Notes under the pieces: generated by a model
What the model saw: the letters and a program-made list of their open reading frames with translations, nothing else
Told to the model about the DNA's origin: nothing
Databases searched by the model: none
Made by a program: the position numbers and the translations under genes
Source: Lepidodermella squamata
Taxonomy: Eukaryota; Gastrotricha
Assembly: GCA_047495785.1 (NCBI GenBank)
Contig: JBLDXI010000018.1
Coordinates: 310,001 to 374,000 of the forward strand
DNA length: 64,000 nucleotides
Direction of reading: 5' to 3'
Part shown: positions 1 to 10,648 of the stretch, piece after piece
Layout: each line of letters opens with the position of its first letter
Numbering within the stretch: the first letter of the stretch is position 1

Positions 1-706
1 TAATATTATCATTATTATGTGAAAAATGGATTATTTTAATATAGCTTGTTATGCAGTATATATTTTATTACCATAAATTATAACAAAAAATAGCCATATT
101 ATAATTATTGCTGTTTTGTTTACGATAACTAATAATTGGCATGTTTGACCAGCAAAATAAAAAATCGGAATGAATATTTTCGGTCATTTTTTAAGGTCAC
201 ACTGATCGGTGAAAAAAAGCTTCCAGACTTTTCGCTCGATACAGAATTGAGTAAATAACACGTGCATTCGGCTATAAGTATATGTAATTATATGACGATG
301 GCATATGACATCAATAAAAAATATACTGAACGAAAAATTACAGCCAGTCGCTAAATGAGGTGTGATTGTGTCGCAGCAGTCGTCCAGTCGCCAGTCAGCG
401 CAATGTCAATTTATTCAAACTTTGGTCGGCAATAAAAAGCCTCATTATCAGCCGCGGTTTTTTCGGCGGGAAAGAGCAGATTTTTTTTCGACAGAATTTC
501 GCCATCAATCTTCGCCTACATTTATACAATTTCTACTCAGTATGAGTATCATGTACATACCTAATTTCAGATGGGAGCATATGGTGGTTTTCCTCATTTC
601 AGTATACTTATATTGGTATAGCATAGTCCTAGATCACTCAAGCGGAACGAGAACTATGCGTTTTTTGTACGTCTTTTCCACTTCTGGCTCTGAAAAATTC
701 TAATAT
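1..706. other. Left-edge intergenic DNA, no gene recognised
   Basis: AT-rich sequence. The only open frame of note (362-703, plus) has no recognisable domain, starts in no clear context and resembles no family, so I do not call it a gene. Confidence 0.5.
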
Positions 707-898
707 ATGTTAGAACACCGAGTTTTGATTCTAATCGAGAAAACGCGTAATTTTTCAGATAATCTCGAGTAAACGAAGACGAGTGAAAAACGAGCAAGCG
801 GAACGAGGCGCAGCCGAGTGGAGCGCGAGTTTTTCACGAGACGAAGTTTACGAGAGGGAGCGTTTTCGAGATTAGGATCAAAACGAGTGATCTAACAT
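707..898. repeat. 192-bp foldback (MITE-like) hairpin
   Basis: The first about 39 bases (from ATGTTAGAACACC, ending GAGAAAACG) are the near-perfect reverse complement of the last about 39 (CGTTTTCGAG to TCTAACAT). The pairing continues inward with mismatches (GTAAACGAAGACGAG against its complement), so almost the whole unit folds as one hairpin. No coding capacity. It directly abuts the next inverted-repeat element. Inferred to be a non-autonomous DNA transposon; superfamily unknown. Confidence 0.6.
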
Positions 899-899
899 T

Positions 900-1695
900 A
901 TTAGAGCACGGCTTCTAATTTTCAGGGACTGAGTTACGCGAGTTTTTTCACCTCATTTTATTCACATTTCTGCTTTAAGTGAGCATCAACTAGGACCTCG
1001 CCGAACATGCCCAGCTTATCGAAATTATGACCACCTTTGAGAGCGAAGCCAATTTACTGAAATCGCTGTACCTAGCAATGCGAAATTCGTGCCAGTTTTG
1101 CAACGCTCGCATTATTGCATTATTGCTAACACTGGTGTGTGCGTGTTTTATTGAGGGTAATAATTTTGCACTCGCCGCACGAAGAATGAGTCACTCGCTT
1201 GGCGATACTACGTTAAATAAACAGCAGGCAGAAAAGTGGCTTAAAGTGGAAAAGTGGAAAACGTTGAAACTCGTCTCCGCACTCGTTACACTCGGCTGCG
1301 CCTCGTTCCACTCTTGCTTCGACTCGTTTCAACGTCTCATCCAGGCTCGCTTCACTCGCCTTTCACTACTTGACTCGGCTTCGCCTCGTTTTATTTTAAA
1401 GGCATCGCTGCGCTCGCCTTTAGTAACCTCGGCTATCGCCTCGGTTATTAACAGCGTTTTGTGTGTGCAATAAAAATGAGAAATTATTGCTGTGCGTAAA
1501 AATGCGTTGCTGTTTTATGAATGAGTAATTACGCGCAATAAAAAAACGTGCGTGTTCTAATTCGCTAATTAGAACAACGCACGTGTTCTAAGTGAATTAG
1601 AAATGCGAATTAGAAAATCGCACGCGTTCTAAGTGAAAAACTCAAAATTAGAAATCGTGCGATTTGCATTGTAAAATTAGAAGCAGTGCTCTAAT
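900..1695. mobile_element. Non-autonomous element with 23-bp terminal inverted repeats
   Basis: ATTAGAGCACGGCTTCTAAT at 900 is mirrored by the reverse complement ending at 1695, with one mismatch over 23 bp. The interior holds sub-repeats of TTCTAATT and AGAACRCGTGCG, and a block (about 1280-1420) rich in CTCG words that resembles the reverse complement of the adjacent 707-898 hairpin. The open frame at 1027-1473 lies inside the repeat and looks incidental. No clear target duplication was found. Confidence 0.5.
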
Positions 1696-2516
1696 TTGCT
1701 AGTTCTCTCTAAATAACTGCTGTTTTGTCTCAATTATTGTATTGGGTCTGTGTTGTAGATGTTTATTACACTTAATTGCTAATGAGGTGTTTCGAGTAGA
1801 TGCGCGCATGAAACAAGTGTCGATGCTATCATCATCATCATCATTCATCATTCAGCCAATGTTACAACAATAGAAACGCTTGTAATTTATTCATAGCTTT
1901 TGTTACAGCTATATAAACGCACAGATTATTATTCATACATTGTTATAAATTGTAGGTAGGTGTATTTGCGTTTGTAAACGCGGGCGACCTGTGAGAGAAC
2001 AATATCATGCTAGGCTTATTATATAAGTATTAGCGGTGGTGGTATTAGAGACACTCGTGTGATGAATTAATAGAACACTTATTGTACCTTTTACGTGCCG
2101 AAAGCAAGCGTTTTATGTCATTTGTAGCCTGTGCTAAAATTGATCTTATTTTTGTCCTTGATAGTACTATATCCCTATTCCTGAAATTTTCCTGAAATTA
2201 ATTTATGATTAATTGAAAATGTTCATTGGTCGTGTTTACTCAACTTGATCGTCATCATTCATGCGTGGCATTTTTTCTTCACATTCATTCATGCGTACAA
2301 CAAACCGTTTCAAGCTTTTAGCACCTGGCAGCAAAACGTCAGACCGGGCATTTTTTGCTAATTAGTCATTATTTGTAGCGTATCAAATTATCGTGATTAG
2401 ATAAAAAAATACTTGAAGCCTGGTCGTAGTTATATTTCTCTGCTGTCATTATCACAGATTTTATTACCTTGAGTATCATTCAGCATTTAGTTTCTCATTC
2501 AATTTTCTAACATAAA
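1696..2516. other. Upstream region of the transgelin-like gene
   Basis: About 820 bp of AT-rich non-coding DNA with an ATC trinucleotide run near 1831. Presumably carries the promoter of the gene starting at 2517. No TATA box that I would trust. Confidence 0.4.
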
Positions 2517-3466
2517 ATGTCTGTAAACCGAGCGACGAAAAGCGGTATCAATCGCGAAGTTCAGCAGAAGGTGAGAGGTTTCGTTTAACTTTACTGCAGT
2601 TTTGATTTTTTGAGAAATTTAGATCAACGCCAAGTATGAAGTTGAATTGGCTCGCCAGTGCTTGCAATGGATGCAAGAAATAGACCAAAATAAGGACCAC
2701 GTTCGGGACGTCGATGGAAGCATGGACAACGTCTATGAACAACTCAAGGACGGATTCGCCCTAGTACAGTAAGCAAAACCCCGATAGGTTGTTTCTCATT
2801 TACCCTAAATTGATCTGAATCTTGAAATGTTACACAATTTTATTAAATTTTCTCAAGCTTTTGTCCAGCTAAGAATTGTTTTCAAAATCTCTCTCTTTTA
2901 GAAAATCATTATTAGGTAAATCGATTTTAATGAATAAATCAAATATAATAGGATTTATTTACTTATTTTTCCAATTTTTGTAGCTTGATGGAAAAATTGC
3001 AGCCCGGTTCATTCAAGGCGCAAATGCTTGAGAAACGGGCGACAATGGCGTTCAAGCAAATGGAGTGCCTCGAGCTGTTCATCAAAAAGTCGAAAGAGTA
3101 CGGCGTGGCTGACATCGAAGTTTTCCAAGTGCCGGATTTGTACGAGCGCCAGAATCTGCACCAGGTCGTTCTCATGCTGCAGGCGCTGGCTCGGAAAGCC
3201 GCCCTCAAGGGACACCCTGGCTTCGGGCCAAAAGAGTCGCAAGAACGCCGGCGGTCTTTCACTGAAGAACAATTAAGACAGGTAATTTGAAAACAAATCT
3301 TTGTTTGCAAAGTTTAGACAATTTTAAAATTAATTTGTTTTAATTTTACTCGATTTTTGTTTGATAGGGCGAGGCAATAATTGGTCTGCAAATGGGAACG
3401 AACAAAGGCGCCAGTCAATCCGGCATGACTTTCGGAGCCCAGCGCCACATCACCGATTCCCACTAA
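2517..3466 (+). CDS. TAGLN: Transgelin/calponin-family (Mp20-like) actin-binding protein
   Basis: Four exons: 2517-2570, 2623-2768, 2984-3281 and 3368-3466, giving 198 aa, the usual transgelin length. Each junction has GT donors (GTGAGA, GTAAGC, GTAATT) and AG acceptors and keeps frame. Residues about 20-140 form one calponin-homology domain (KLQPGSFK, then a helix-rich CH core with VPDLYERQNLHQVV). The last exon encodes a single calponin repeat (IGLQMGTNKGASQSGMT). In this family the CH domain and CLIK repeat bind and stabilise F-actin in muscle or cortex. One repeat points to transgelin/Mp20 rather than multi-repeat calponin. An AATAAA lies at 3679. Exact orthology within the family is not resolved. 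Confidence 0.93.
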
Positions 3467-3828
3467 TAAGCAGCAAATGAAATTGATTTTTTTTAAGTAT
3501 AATCGTCTTCGTTGTAGAGGAGATGTGCCCCTTTTTCGGGCTATTTTATTATAAAGTCCAAAGTTATTTGTCAAATGAACTGCCGAGACTGGCGTATTCA
3601 ACGGCTGAAAATAATGTCTTGTTTTTATTCAGTTTTAGACAGCTTAAATTGTGTATGCTTGGAACGGAGAAAAATCAAAATAAAAGATAACTTAGAAATT
3701 ATATTTGGGCCCGATTCCGGTCAAATATGGTCACCCTAAGAGACTAGAGCTAATGCGATCAAAGTTCTTACATTCATCGAATGCAAGCGAATATCGGTTT
3801 GAATACAAAGCAAATGGTTTTATTCCAG
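3467..3828. other. 3' region of the transgelin-like gene
   Basis: Non-coding sequence after the TAA stop, with an AATAAA polyadenylation signal at 3679-3684. Nothing else recognised. Confidence 0.5.
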
Positions 3829-4192
3829 CAGTTCCACGGCGTCAGCTTTGGCATAAAATGCAGCCCAATGCACAGCTGTCCATCCTTGTCTGCTGCTCTG
3901 ACGTCGGCTTGAAGCTTACCCGCCAGTAGTTCCACGGCGTCAGTTACGCCAAAACGGGCGGCATAATGCAATGGCGTCCTTCCATCCTCGTCTGCCACGC
4001 CGATGTTGGCCTTGAACTTGCCCGTTCATCGACTTCAACGTGCCCTTGGGATACTGCAGCATGAAGTGCAGTTTCTTCGTTGTCCCAGTATTTGCCGTTA
4101 ACATCCAGCTCCAGTCGGTCCTCACATAGCAGCAGTTGCGACATTCTCGCTACATCATTTTCAATTTCGCATCTTACGAATTCCTGTTTCAA
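3829..4192 (-). pseudogene. Frameshifted ankyrin-repeat gene fragment
   Basis: Read on the minus strand from ATG 4192, the frame begins MKQEFVRCEIENDVARM and runs into ankyrin units: ETALHAAVSQGHVEV, then DGRTPLHYAARFGVTDAVELL, then VHWAAFYAKADAVELLE and a stop near 3829. Each unit has the TPLHxAAxxGxxxxVxLL pattern. The three pieces lie in different frames. One shift falls around 4030, and another around 3868 where one base seems missing in a Gly codon. No plausible introns restore the frame. The reading is of a short, decayed ankyrin protein gene; sequencing or assembly errors could mimic this. Confidence 0.7.
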
Positions 4193-5030
4193 TCACATCG
4201 GAAAAGTGAGATAAACGAGGGTTTCCATTACAAAAACAACCTTGGTAGCGTCTTCACTATTGTTCGGGACAGCCTAGCTTAACTTTCGAATATTAAAAAA
4301 ACGAACTTCGAAAGCCGATGTATTTAAAAAGCCCACGGCGTTTCCAGGTTGCTACACGTCAGACGCTGGTCGCTGGTCTAAGCATTCCTGAATCTCTCGC
4401 GGAGCTGTCTTGTAGCCTGAGTCAGACGGGAAGAATAAAGAGAATACAAAATGTTATTATTTTATTATAAACTTCATATCAACAAACCCGGACTGAGTCC
4501 ATGTGACGCAGATATAAAATAATGCAGACTTCGTCTACACCGGACTATTTAGCATGGGACGACGAGATTCCGATTTAGAATAACCCGTACTTCGTTTTGA
4601 TAGGTATTTATAGTTCCGAGTGTACAGCGGTTATCAATTCCTGAATTATGATTCAACTAGCGGACTGGAGGATTCAACAGTTATAATAATTCTTTTTATT
4701 CTCGGATTATGGGAATCGGCAAAGAGTCCTACATGCCACCGTATCACTCGATTATGCTCGCAATGCATAACAGTAAAATGTGACACTCAGTTACAGTGTG
4801 ATAGTGATTTGCATGTAAAACGCTAGTCCGCGGCACGAGCCAAGCAAAATGGTCCGGCTAAGCGCAAGTCCGGCTTATGATCGTCCGGCTTAACGCAAAA
4901 CTGCTGTACATTTACGAAAAAGTTTCAGGCGGTGCCATTTTCCTGCACAGTGGAGCGCCAGCTAAGATGGCTACGGCTATTTTCTATAGGCTGTGATTTT
5001 GCGTCCATCGATCGCAGCTGAGAGAACACA
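4193..5030. other. Intergenic stretch, no gene seen
   Basis: No coding signal. A word containing GTCCGGCT recurs three times near 4851-4885 in a short imperfect tandem arrangement. Otherwise unremarkable. Confidence 0.4.
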
Positions 5031-7904
5031 TTATTCCAAACTGTCATAACACACTGCCAAAAAACTCACCACAAGGGGCAACACTATAGGAATCAAATTA
5101 GTTGTAACAAACGCCAAAGCCGTGACGGCAATGGATACGTGCAGAGCTGCTGCATTGCTGGCTTGTAGAATGACGACGACAATGCCAGCAACTACGACAG
5201 TGACTGCGCAATAGAACGCATTGACGGCGAATCGCAGCTCGCTAGAAACTGCTTTTGAATTACGCGGGCGATTCACATTAGGTGCAGCAGTATGTTCAAG
5301 CGTCGAAGCCATTGGATGAATTTTCGCCGGGTTCTTGCGCTTGAAAATTCAAAATTGACACGCATCAATAGTAACGAATTTGAGACAAGTACCATTGTCG
5401 CGAGTGTGAAAATAATAACAAGACATTCCTGAACCTTTTCGGACTACGGCGACACTTGTTAACAAGAAGTTTATTTGCCGACGTTTCGGTTGTTTAAACA
5501 CTACCTTCTTCAGGGCATCAATCAAACGGTTGAGTGCTTACAGCACGGCGGTAAATAAACTTCTTGTTAATAAGTGTCGCGGTAGTCCGAAAAGTTTGAG
5601 GAATGTCTTCTTATCAAATCAATAGTGGTGTTAAAATGCTAAAAATAACGGTTTCACTTTTCCTCTTCTCGACTTGAAAGCTTCCGGCTTTGAAGAAATT
5701 GGAGACAGATCATCACGTAGTACTAATACATTCGCTCTGAGACAGTTTAATAATGACTTTTGAAGAAACAAGTTAAAACAACCAAATGCGCAGAATTTGA
5801 TTTTAAACTATTTTAAAAGACTTACGGGTTTAAGCTGACGTGCTAATAGAAACGTAGCCATTCCCGTGAGAACGTGTAGCGCAGCCATGGAGAGCAGCAT
5901 TGCGACAGCGATTGTATTGCCGGCATCAAATTGACAAGAATAGCGATACGGAGCGAACACTATGCTGTTATCCGCCGTGTACAGCTTAGGTTCTTCGACT
6001 AGCTGAGATCCAAGCCCATTGAAAATGACTAGAATTGTCATGAGCAGCAGATGGACCAGCAAATACGGAGAAAGGTACTTGATAGCAAGAACAACATAAC
6101 GGGGCATCGCCTGGCCCATTCTGGCGCTGATGCTCCGTTTTCCCGCATCAAATTTGACGTAGTTACCCATTACGACGATGCTGTAACCTGAAACCAAGAG
6201 ATAACCGGCTGCAGAGCAATGGTTCAGAACCATTTTTGGCGAGTTTTGACTCGGTGGCAGGAGAACGACAACGAACAAAGCGACAACAAAATTTCCGCAG
6301 AGAATCAACCGATTTCCGACAATCAAGCTTCCATCTTGGGACTTCAATTTGACCATTACTCCGCAGTTAGAAACTGCAAATAAAAGGGCGATTGCGAAAA
6401 TCGCCCAGTAAGCCTCGGGACTAAGCGTTGTAGCTGGTACGGGTATCACTTGGATTTTATCTCGCGGCGGTAACTTGTCAAGAGTTGCCCATCTAACGCC
6501 GCCGTTTATGTACCGAATCGAGCGATCACTCGCTTGATAGAAGGCTACAATAGGCCGTTGAAACGAGTTGTTAACGATCTGGGCCTGGCGGAACACAACC
6601 GGATTGTAGCCCTTTGTATTCATAGCGTTCTTCTCTTCGAAATAGTAAAACGACCTTGAGCCATTTATTGCAGTATTGTAGACTGCTCTTTTTAGAACTT
6701 GAACGAAAAATAATGATGGCATGCTCTCAGGTCCCTTTGAGAGGGTAGAATTGTAATCAGACACTAGCAGCTGTTCAGCCTGGTGAAGAGCATAGCCGGC
6801 GAATAGAGTTAGGTCGTAGCAAACTGGCGGGAAATTTGACCAGCCAGGTGCTTTTTGAGCTTCGAAAACTTTCGCTTCCATGCCCTGTATGAATTCCGCA
6901 CCATTCAGTCCAGAGCTGTCCTCGTAGCTCGCTCCGAATATGTCACTCATAGCCCCAAAGCTGAATAGCAACCAATTACGGGCAATATCTGATAACATTA
7001 CCCTCGTGCACCAGCTGTAAGGTAAAGCAACTGTCGCTGGGTCGTAAGATGCCCATGTGGAGGCTAGGAAGAAGTAACTTGGCCCAAACATTCCCTGACG
7101 GTGTAGCCAGCATGACAATGAAACTCCGTTGTTTGAGTTCATCATAAAAATTCTGGGTTCAACCTCCCGCATTGCTTTGAACATAGGAATCATCTCCTCC
7201 GGCCTCATAGCCGAGCTGATTTTACTGTACCAAACGATTTTGAAATCGCGGGATGTGAAGTAACTCATGACTTCATTCTCGACGCCGTTGAAGAAAGGAA
7301 TATCTTCTGTTATAACAGCAACATTCGACCAGCCCATTTTAAATGCAAATTCAGCAATGCCCTCTTGAGGTACTAATGACGACTTTGTGAGTGGGAAAAC
7401 AGCGTTGTATCTTGCTCGATTTATTCCTGGATCTGGCGATGAAAAGTAATGCGTGAAGCCTATGTGGTTCAGTGGCTTCATTGTTGCTGAGATCAAAGCT
7501 TGGCCAATAGGCACGCACCAGCCAAGCAAAACGACAGGAATTCGATTTTGGCTAGGCCAAACTAATTCTCGCAGAGTTTGCTGAATTGCCAGGCCATCGT
7601 TGCATTGATCGTCTATCATGTCGATTTGGAGTTCGTAGCCTGAAAGCCAATTTGGATCAGCGTGTAGTTGGTCCAAGGCTAATTCCATGGCCTTCGTGCA
7701 AATTGGACCCGTTGGACTCGGCCCTCGATAGTTGATATGGCCCAGAATTTTCAAAATTGTTGACCTATTGCTTTTGTTCGCGAACGCTGACTTGATGGAT
7801 GAATCCATGGATGCATTGCTATACACGCGACTTGACGGCTGGACGCTTTGGCACAGGCAAAACGCACTTCTTAGCACGAATATTAGGAAATACCCAAGCA
7901 ACAT
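5031..7904 (-). CDS. GABA-B-like class C receptor A (two exons)
   Basis: Exon 1 is 7904-5826 and exon 2 is 5339-5031, 795 aa in total. ATG 7904 is chosen over the longer frame from 8075 because it opens a signal peptide (MLLGYFLIFVLRSAFCLCQ). Residues about 45-500 form a periplasmic-binding-like Venus flytrap domain of the GABA-B/ANP-receptor fold (GPSPTGPICTKAMELAL near the start). Five hydrophobic segments follow in exon 1. The exon 1 frame reads through a consensus donor (CCC|GTAAGT) to a stop; splicing to exon 2 (acceptor TTTCAAG) adds TM6 and TM7 and completes the 7TM bundle. The join falls in the loop between TM5 and TM6. The tail after TM7 is very short and has no GABA-B coiled coil. 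Ligand unknown. The paralogues at 12276 and 15097 are intronless. Confidence 0.85.
5421..5612. repeat. Inverted-repeat element in the intron of receptor A
   Basis: About 60-bp arms: AGACATTCCTGAACC.. to ..AAGTTTATTTGCCG on the left, and the reverse complement with a few mismatches on the right (GGTAAATAAACTTCTTG to GGAATGTCTT). The roughly 60-bp centre contains the hammerhead-like motif listed separately. The motif, flanked by repeats, resembles the terminal parts of Penelope-like elements, which are known to carry hammerhead ribozymes. That family assignment is inference. Confidence 0.6.
5476..5517 (-). ncRNA. Candidate hammerhead ribozyme (minimal, Penelope-type)
   Basis: Reading the minus strand 5'-3': TGCC, then CTGAAGA, a hairpin beginning AGGT and ending ACC, then GAAACGTC, then GGCA. 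This matches the hammerhead core: CUGANGA, GAAA, an A-U pair closing a very short helix III (AC/GU) and GUC as the cleavage triplet. TGCC/GGCA would form helix I. Helix II is imperfect (GGT/ACC plus GTTT/AAAC). Helix III of only two pairs is typical of hammerheads in Penelope-like retroelements, which work best as dimers. The motif lies in the intron of receptor A in the transcribed orientation. Activity is untested. Confidence 0.5.
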
Positions 7905-8075
7905 TTTTTTGATCAATGAAGATCGAGCCTTTTTGAGCGCGACTGAAATCTGTATTTGTCGCGTCTGATGGCAATAACTCATGAACGGATGCATATCCTG
8001 AAATATCAGATTCACGACCGGAGTGCTCAGGCAACTTGAATATGTTGCTGAGATGTCTGGAGGGATTATGACCAT

Positions 8076-9090
8076 AAGTCAGTGTCATACCTGGACAATA
8101 TTGAACGGACGGAAATTGGCAGCTCGGTCTCTCGTTTTAAAAGTGCGCTGTTAATGCATCTTGGCCACAACAAGCCTCATATTTCTTACTCTATAGGTGG
8201 ACACAAACTTTCGATTTGCAACTCTTCTAAGGACTTGGGCATTATTGTTGACAATGAACTTACCTTCCGATCTCACTATAATTCCATCATAACTAAAGCC
8301 TACAATAGTGTTAATACTATTCTTCGTGCTTTTAACGGCCAATCACCCTCAATGCTTACGTGGGCGTACCGAGTTTATACTAGGCCCTTGTTGTTACCTT
8401 CTCTTTGGTCGCCCTATAAAAAATGTGATGTGGAGCTTATCGAAAAAGTTCAAAAATATTTTACTCACCGTGCTCTAGGATTTAATTCTTATGACCCAAC
8501 TCGCCATTCGTACAAAGAACGGCTTCGAATTTTAAAACTTGATTCTCTCGAAACTCGCCGCATTCACCTTGATCTTTATCTTCTTTATCTTCTTTATAAA
8601 ATCTATAATAATCAGATTGATACTTCAATCTCAAGAAATGTACAATTACTTAATTCAAATACTCGCGGCCATCCTCATCGCCTCATGTTTTGTCTTCCTA
8701 ACGGATCCTATCGTAATGCTATAACCTATAACAAACCTATTTTTAAAAAAAAATTCTAAATCGTGTCTTGCCTATATGGAACAATCTTCCTGATTCCGTT
8801 TTCATTTCTTCGGATAATTTTGCTACCAAATTCAACTTTTTCAAATCCAAAATGACTAAACTCGACTTTTCCAAGTACTGTCCGTCCTGTAACTGATCTC
8901 TTTTTACTTTTTATACATTGTGATTTGTGAATAGTAAAACTGCATACTCATATTGTCGCACAACTCGATTAACTTACACTACATATGTACTAGTTGGTTC
9001 AAAGTTAGCGGCCTGCGTGCCCTTTTGAAACCACGAAGTTTTTTGTACCAAATTTTTATACGAATAAATTATATTTTTCGGGTGTTATAA
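8076..9090 (+). mobile_element. 5'-truncated non-LTR retrotransposon (LINE) remnant
   Basis: The translation carries the C-terminal end of a jockey/CR1-like reverse transcriptase: LDNIER, MHLGHNKPHISYSIGG, KDLGIIVDNELTFRSHYNSI, then YTRPLLLPSLWSPYKK and a C-terminal tail. A frameshift at an A-run near 8750 separates the main frame from the usual ending (NRVLPIWNNLPDSV to KYCPSCN and a stop at 8898). Another frame break is visible near 8110-8150. It lacks endonuclease and most of the RT, so it is a dead 5'-truncated copy with about 190 bp of 3' UTR. It sits about 170 bp upstream of receptor A, divergent from it. Confidence 0.85.
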
Positions 9091-9094
9091 GTTC

Positions 9095-10052
9095 CATCAC
9101 CAAAACGACTAGTTAGATCACCAAAACAACAGGTTAGATCACCTAATCTAAACTATCAAAAATGATCACCAAAACAACAGGTTAGATCACCTAATCTAAA
9201 CTATCAAAAATGATCACCAAAACGACGTGTTAGATCACCAAAACTAAGTTTAAATCACCAAAAGGCAGTTTGCAACACCAAACGTAAAAATGGCTCATTT
9301 TGCAACACCAAATCGCAAATGCTGTTATTTCGATCGAGTAATTGTGCATTTGAGCATTTAACGAATAATAGAAATCGAAATGAGCAACTGTGAAGTGCCA
9401 GACGAACAAAATCAACTCCGCTGCGGGGAGGCATTTTTCTTCCGCCCATGTATGTTTTGGCCGGTCAGTTGAATGCTCCAGTGTAGTGCACGTGACTCCA
9501 ACAGGAAATATCAAAAATTGCGATTTGGTGTTGCAAACTTAGCCATTTCAAGCGGGTCCGGGCAGGATTGGATGATATTTGAAGACGGATAACAACCATA
9601 TTGTTCGGGTGTTTTCGGTTGTAGTAGATGGACATTGGTCCACTGTTCCAGCCTTCGCCTCGTTTTTCATAGGTATATCCAACTATGATATACCTATGAT
9701 ATATACACCGTTCCACTGTATAGGTTGTTATCTGGCGGCATATATCGTTAAATCTAGATATTGTTTAATACACAATATCCCTCAATTTGCCCCTCAGATC
9801 CCTCGCAGATCCCCCGCAGATCCCCCAGCTATCCCGCACGCTATTCCACAGACCTCGCAAGGATGCGGGAAGAATTTAGACGTTTGGTGTTGCAAAATGA
9901 GCCATTTTTACGTTTGGTGTTGCAAACTGCCTTTTGGTGATTTAAACTTAGTTTTGGTGATCTAACACGTCGTTTTGGTGATCATTTTTGATAGTTTAGA
10001 TTAGGTGATCTAACCTGTTGTTTTGGTGATCTAACTAGTCGTTTTGGTGATG
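9095..10052. mobile_element. 958-bp foldback element with about 200-bp arms
   Basis: CATCACCAAAACGACTAG at the left end is exactly mirrored at the right end (CTAGTCGTTTTGGTGATG). The arms are built from repeats of ATCACCAAAA, and continue inward through TTTGGTGTTGCAAA words to about 9320 and 9880. The left arm carries a 48-bp unit twice in tandem (9116-9163, 9164-9211); the right arm has it once. No transposase coding is visible and I find no clear target duplication. It follows directly after the LINE 3' end. Confidence 0.75.
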
Positions 10053-10648
10053 CAAACCAATTCTCCCAATAGGTAAACATAATAATAATAATAATAATAT
10101 CGACTGGCTTGCGATTTCTAAGAGGTACTAACACACCGAAGGATAGAGCACCAGGTAGTTCTGGCACACACAGGTAAACGATGACGGCAAACCTGGTGCC
10201 GCACGCAAAAACCCCGCGCAGCGCCTTGAAAACGCGAATCACGTGGCGAAATTCCGAATGCGATACATTTTTATTTTAATGTAAAAAATATTTTGCATTA
10301 ATAAAATAAATTGGAATTTGCTCACCCAGCCGAAAAACGCGGGTAACGCGCGCGTAGCTGCGACGCTCTTATAAAGACGTAAAGAAGTAAAGAATTATAG
10401 AACTAAAGATATAAAGAAACAGATGAAAATCGCAGTAGCTGTTTCACGTGTCATTGCTGCCGGTTAGATGAACGCTACACAGTCAATTATGCATTAGATG
10501 TTTATTGCGAGAAACCCAAAGATCTTAAGGGATACATCCACCACATGTGATTCCGTACCGCGATCAGGCATTTAGGAAGCATATATTTATGAGTTAAGCT
10601 TGTCAAAAGTCAGAAATTATTTCATCATTTTTCTGCTACAGCTTGGCT
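10053..10648. other. Intergenic stretch with an AAT microsatellite
   Basis: Holds (AAT)n at about 10079-10100. The rest has no coding or RNA signal I recognise. The part near 10600 is the 3' flank of the minus-strand gene that ends at 10649. Confidence 0.4.

Noticed and set aside
1027-1473. 148-codon open frame as a gene
   Set aside because: Lies wholly inside an inverted-repeat element with CTCG sub-repeats; the protein has no recognisable domain.
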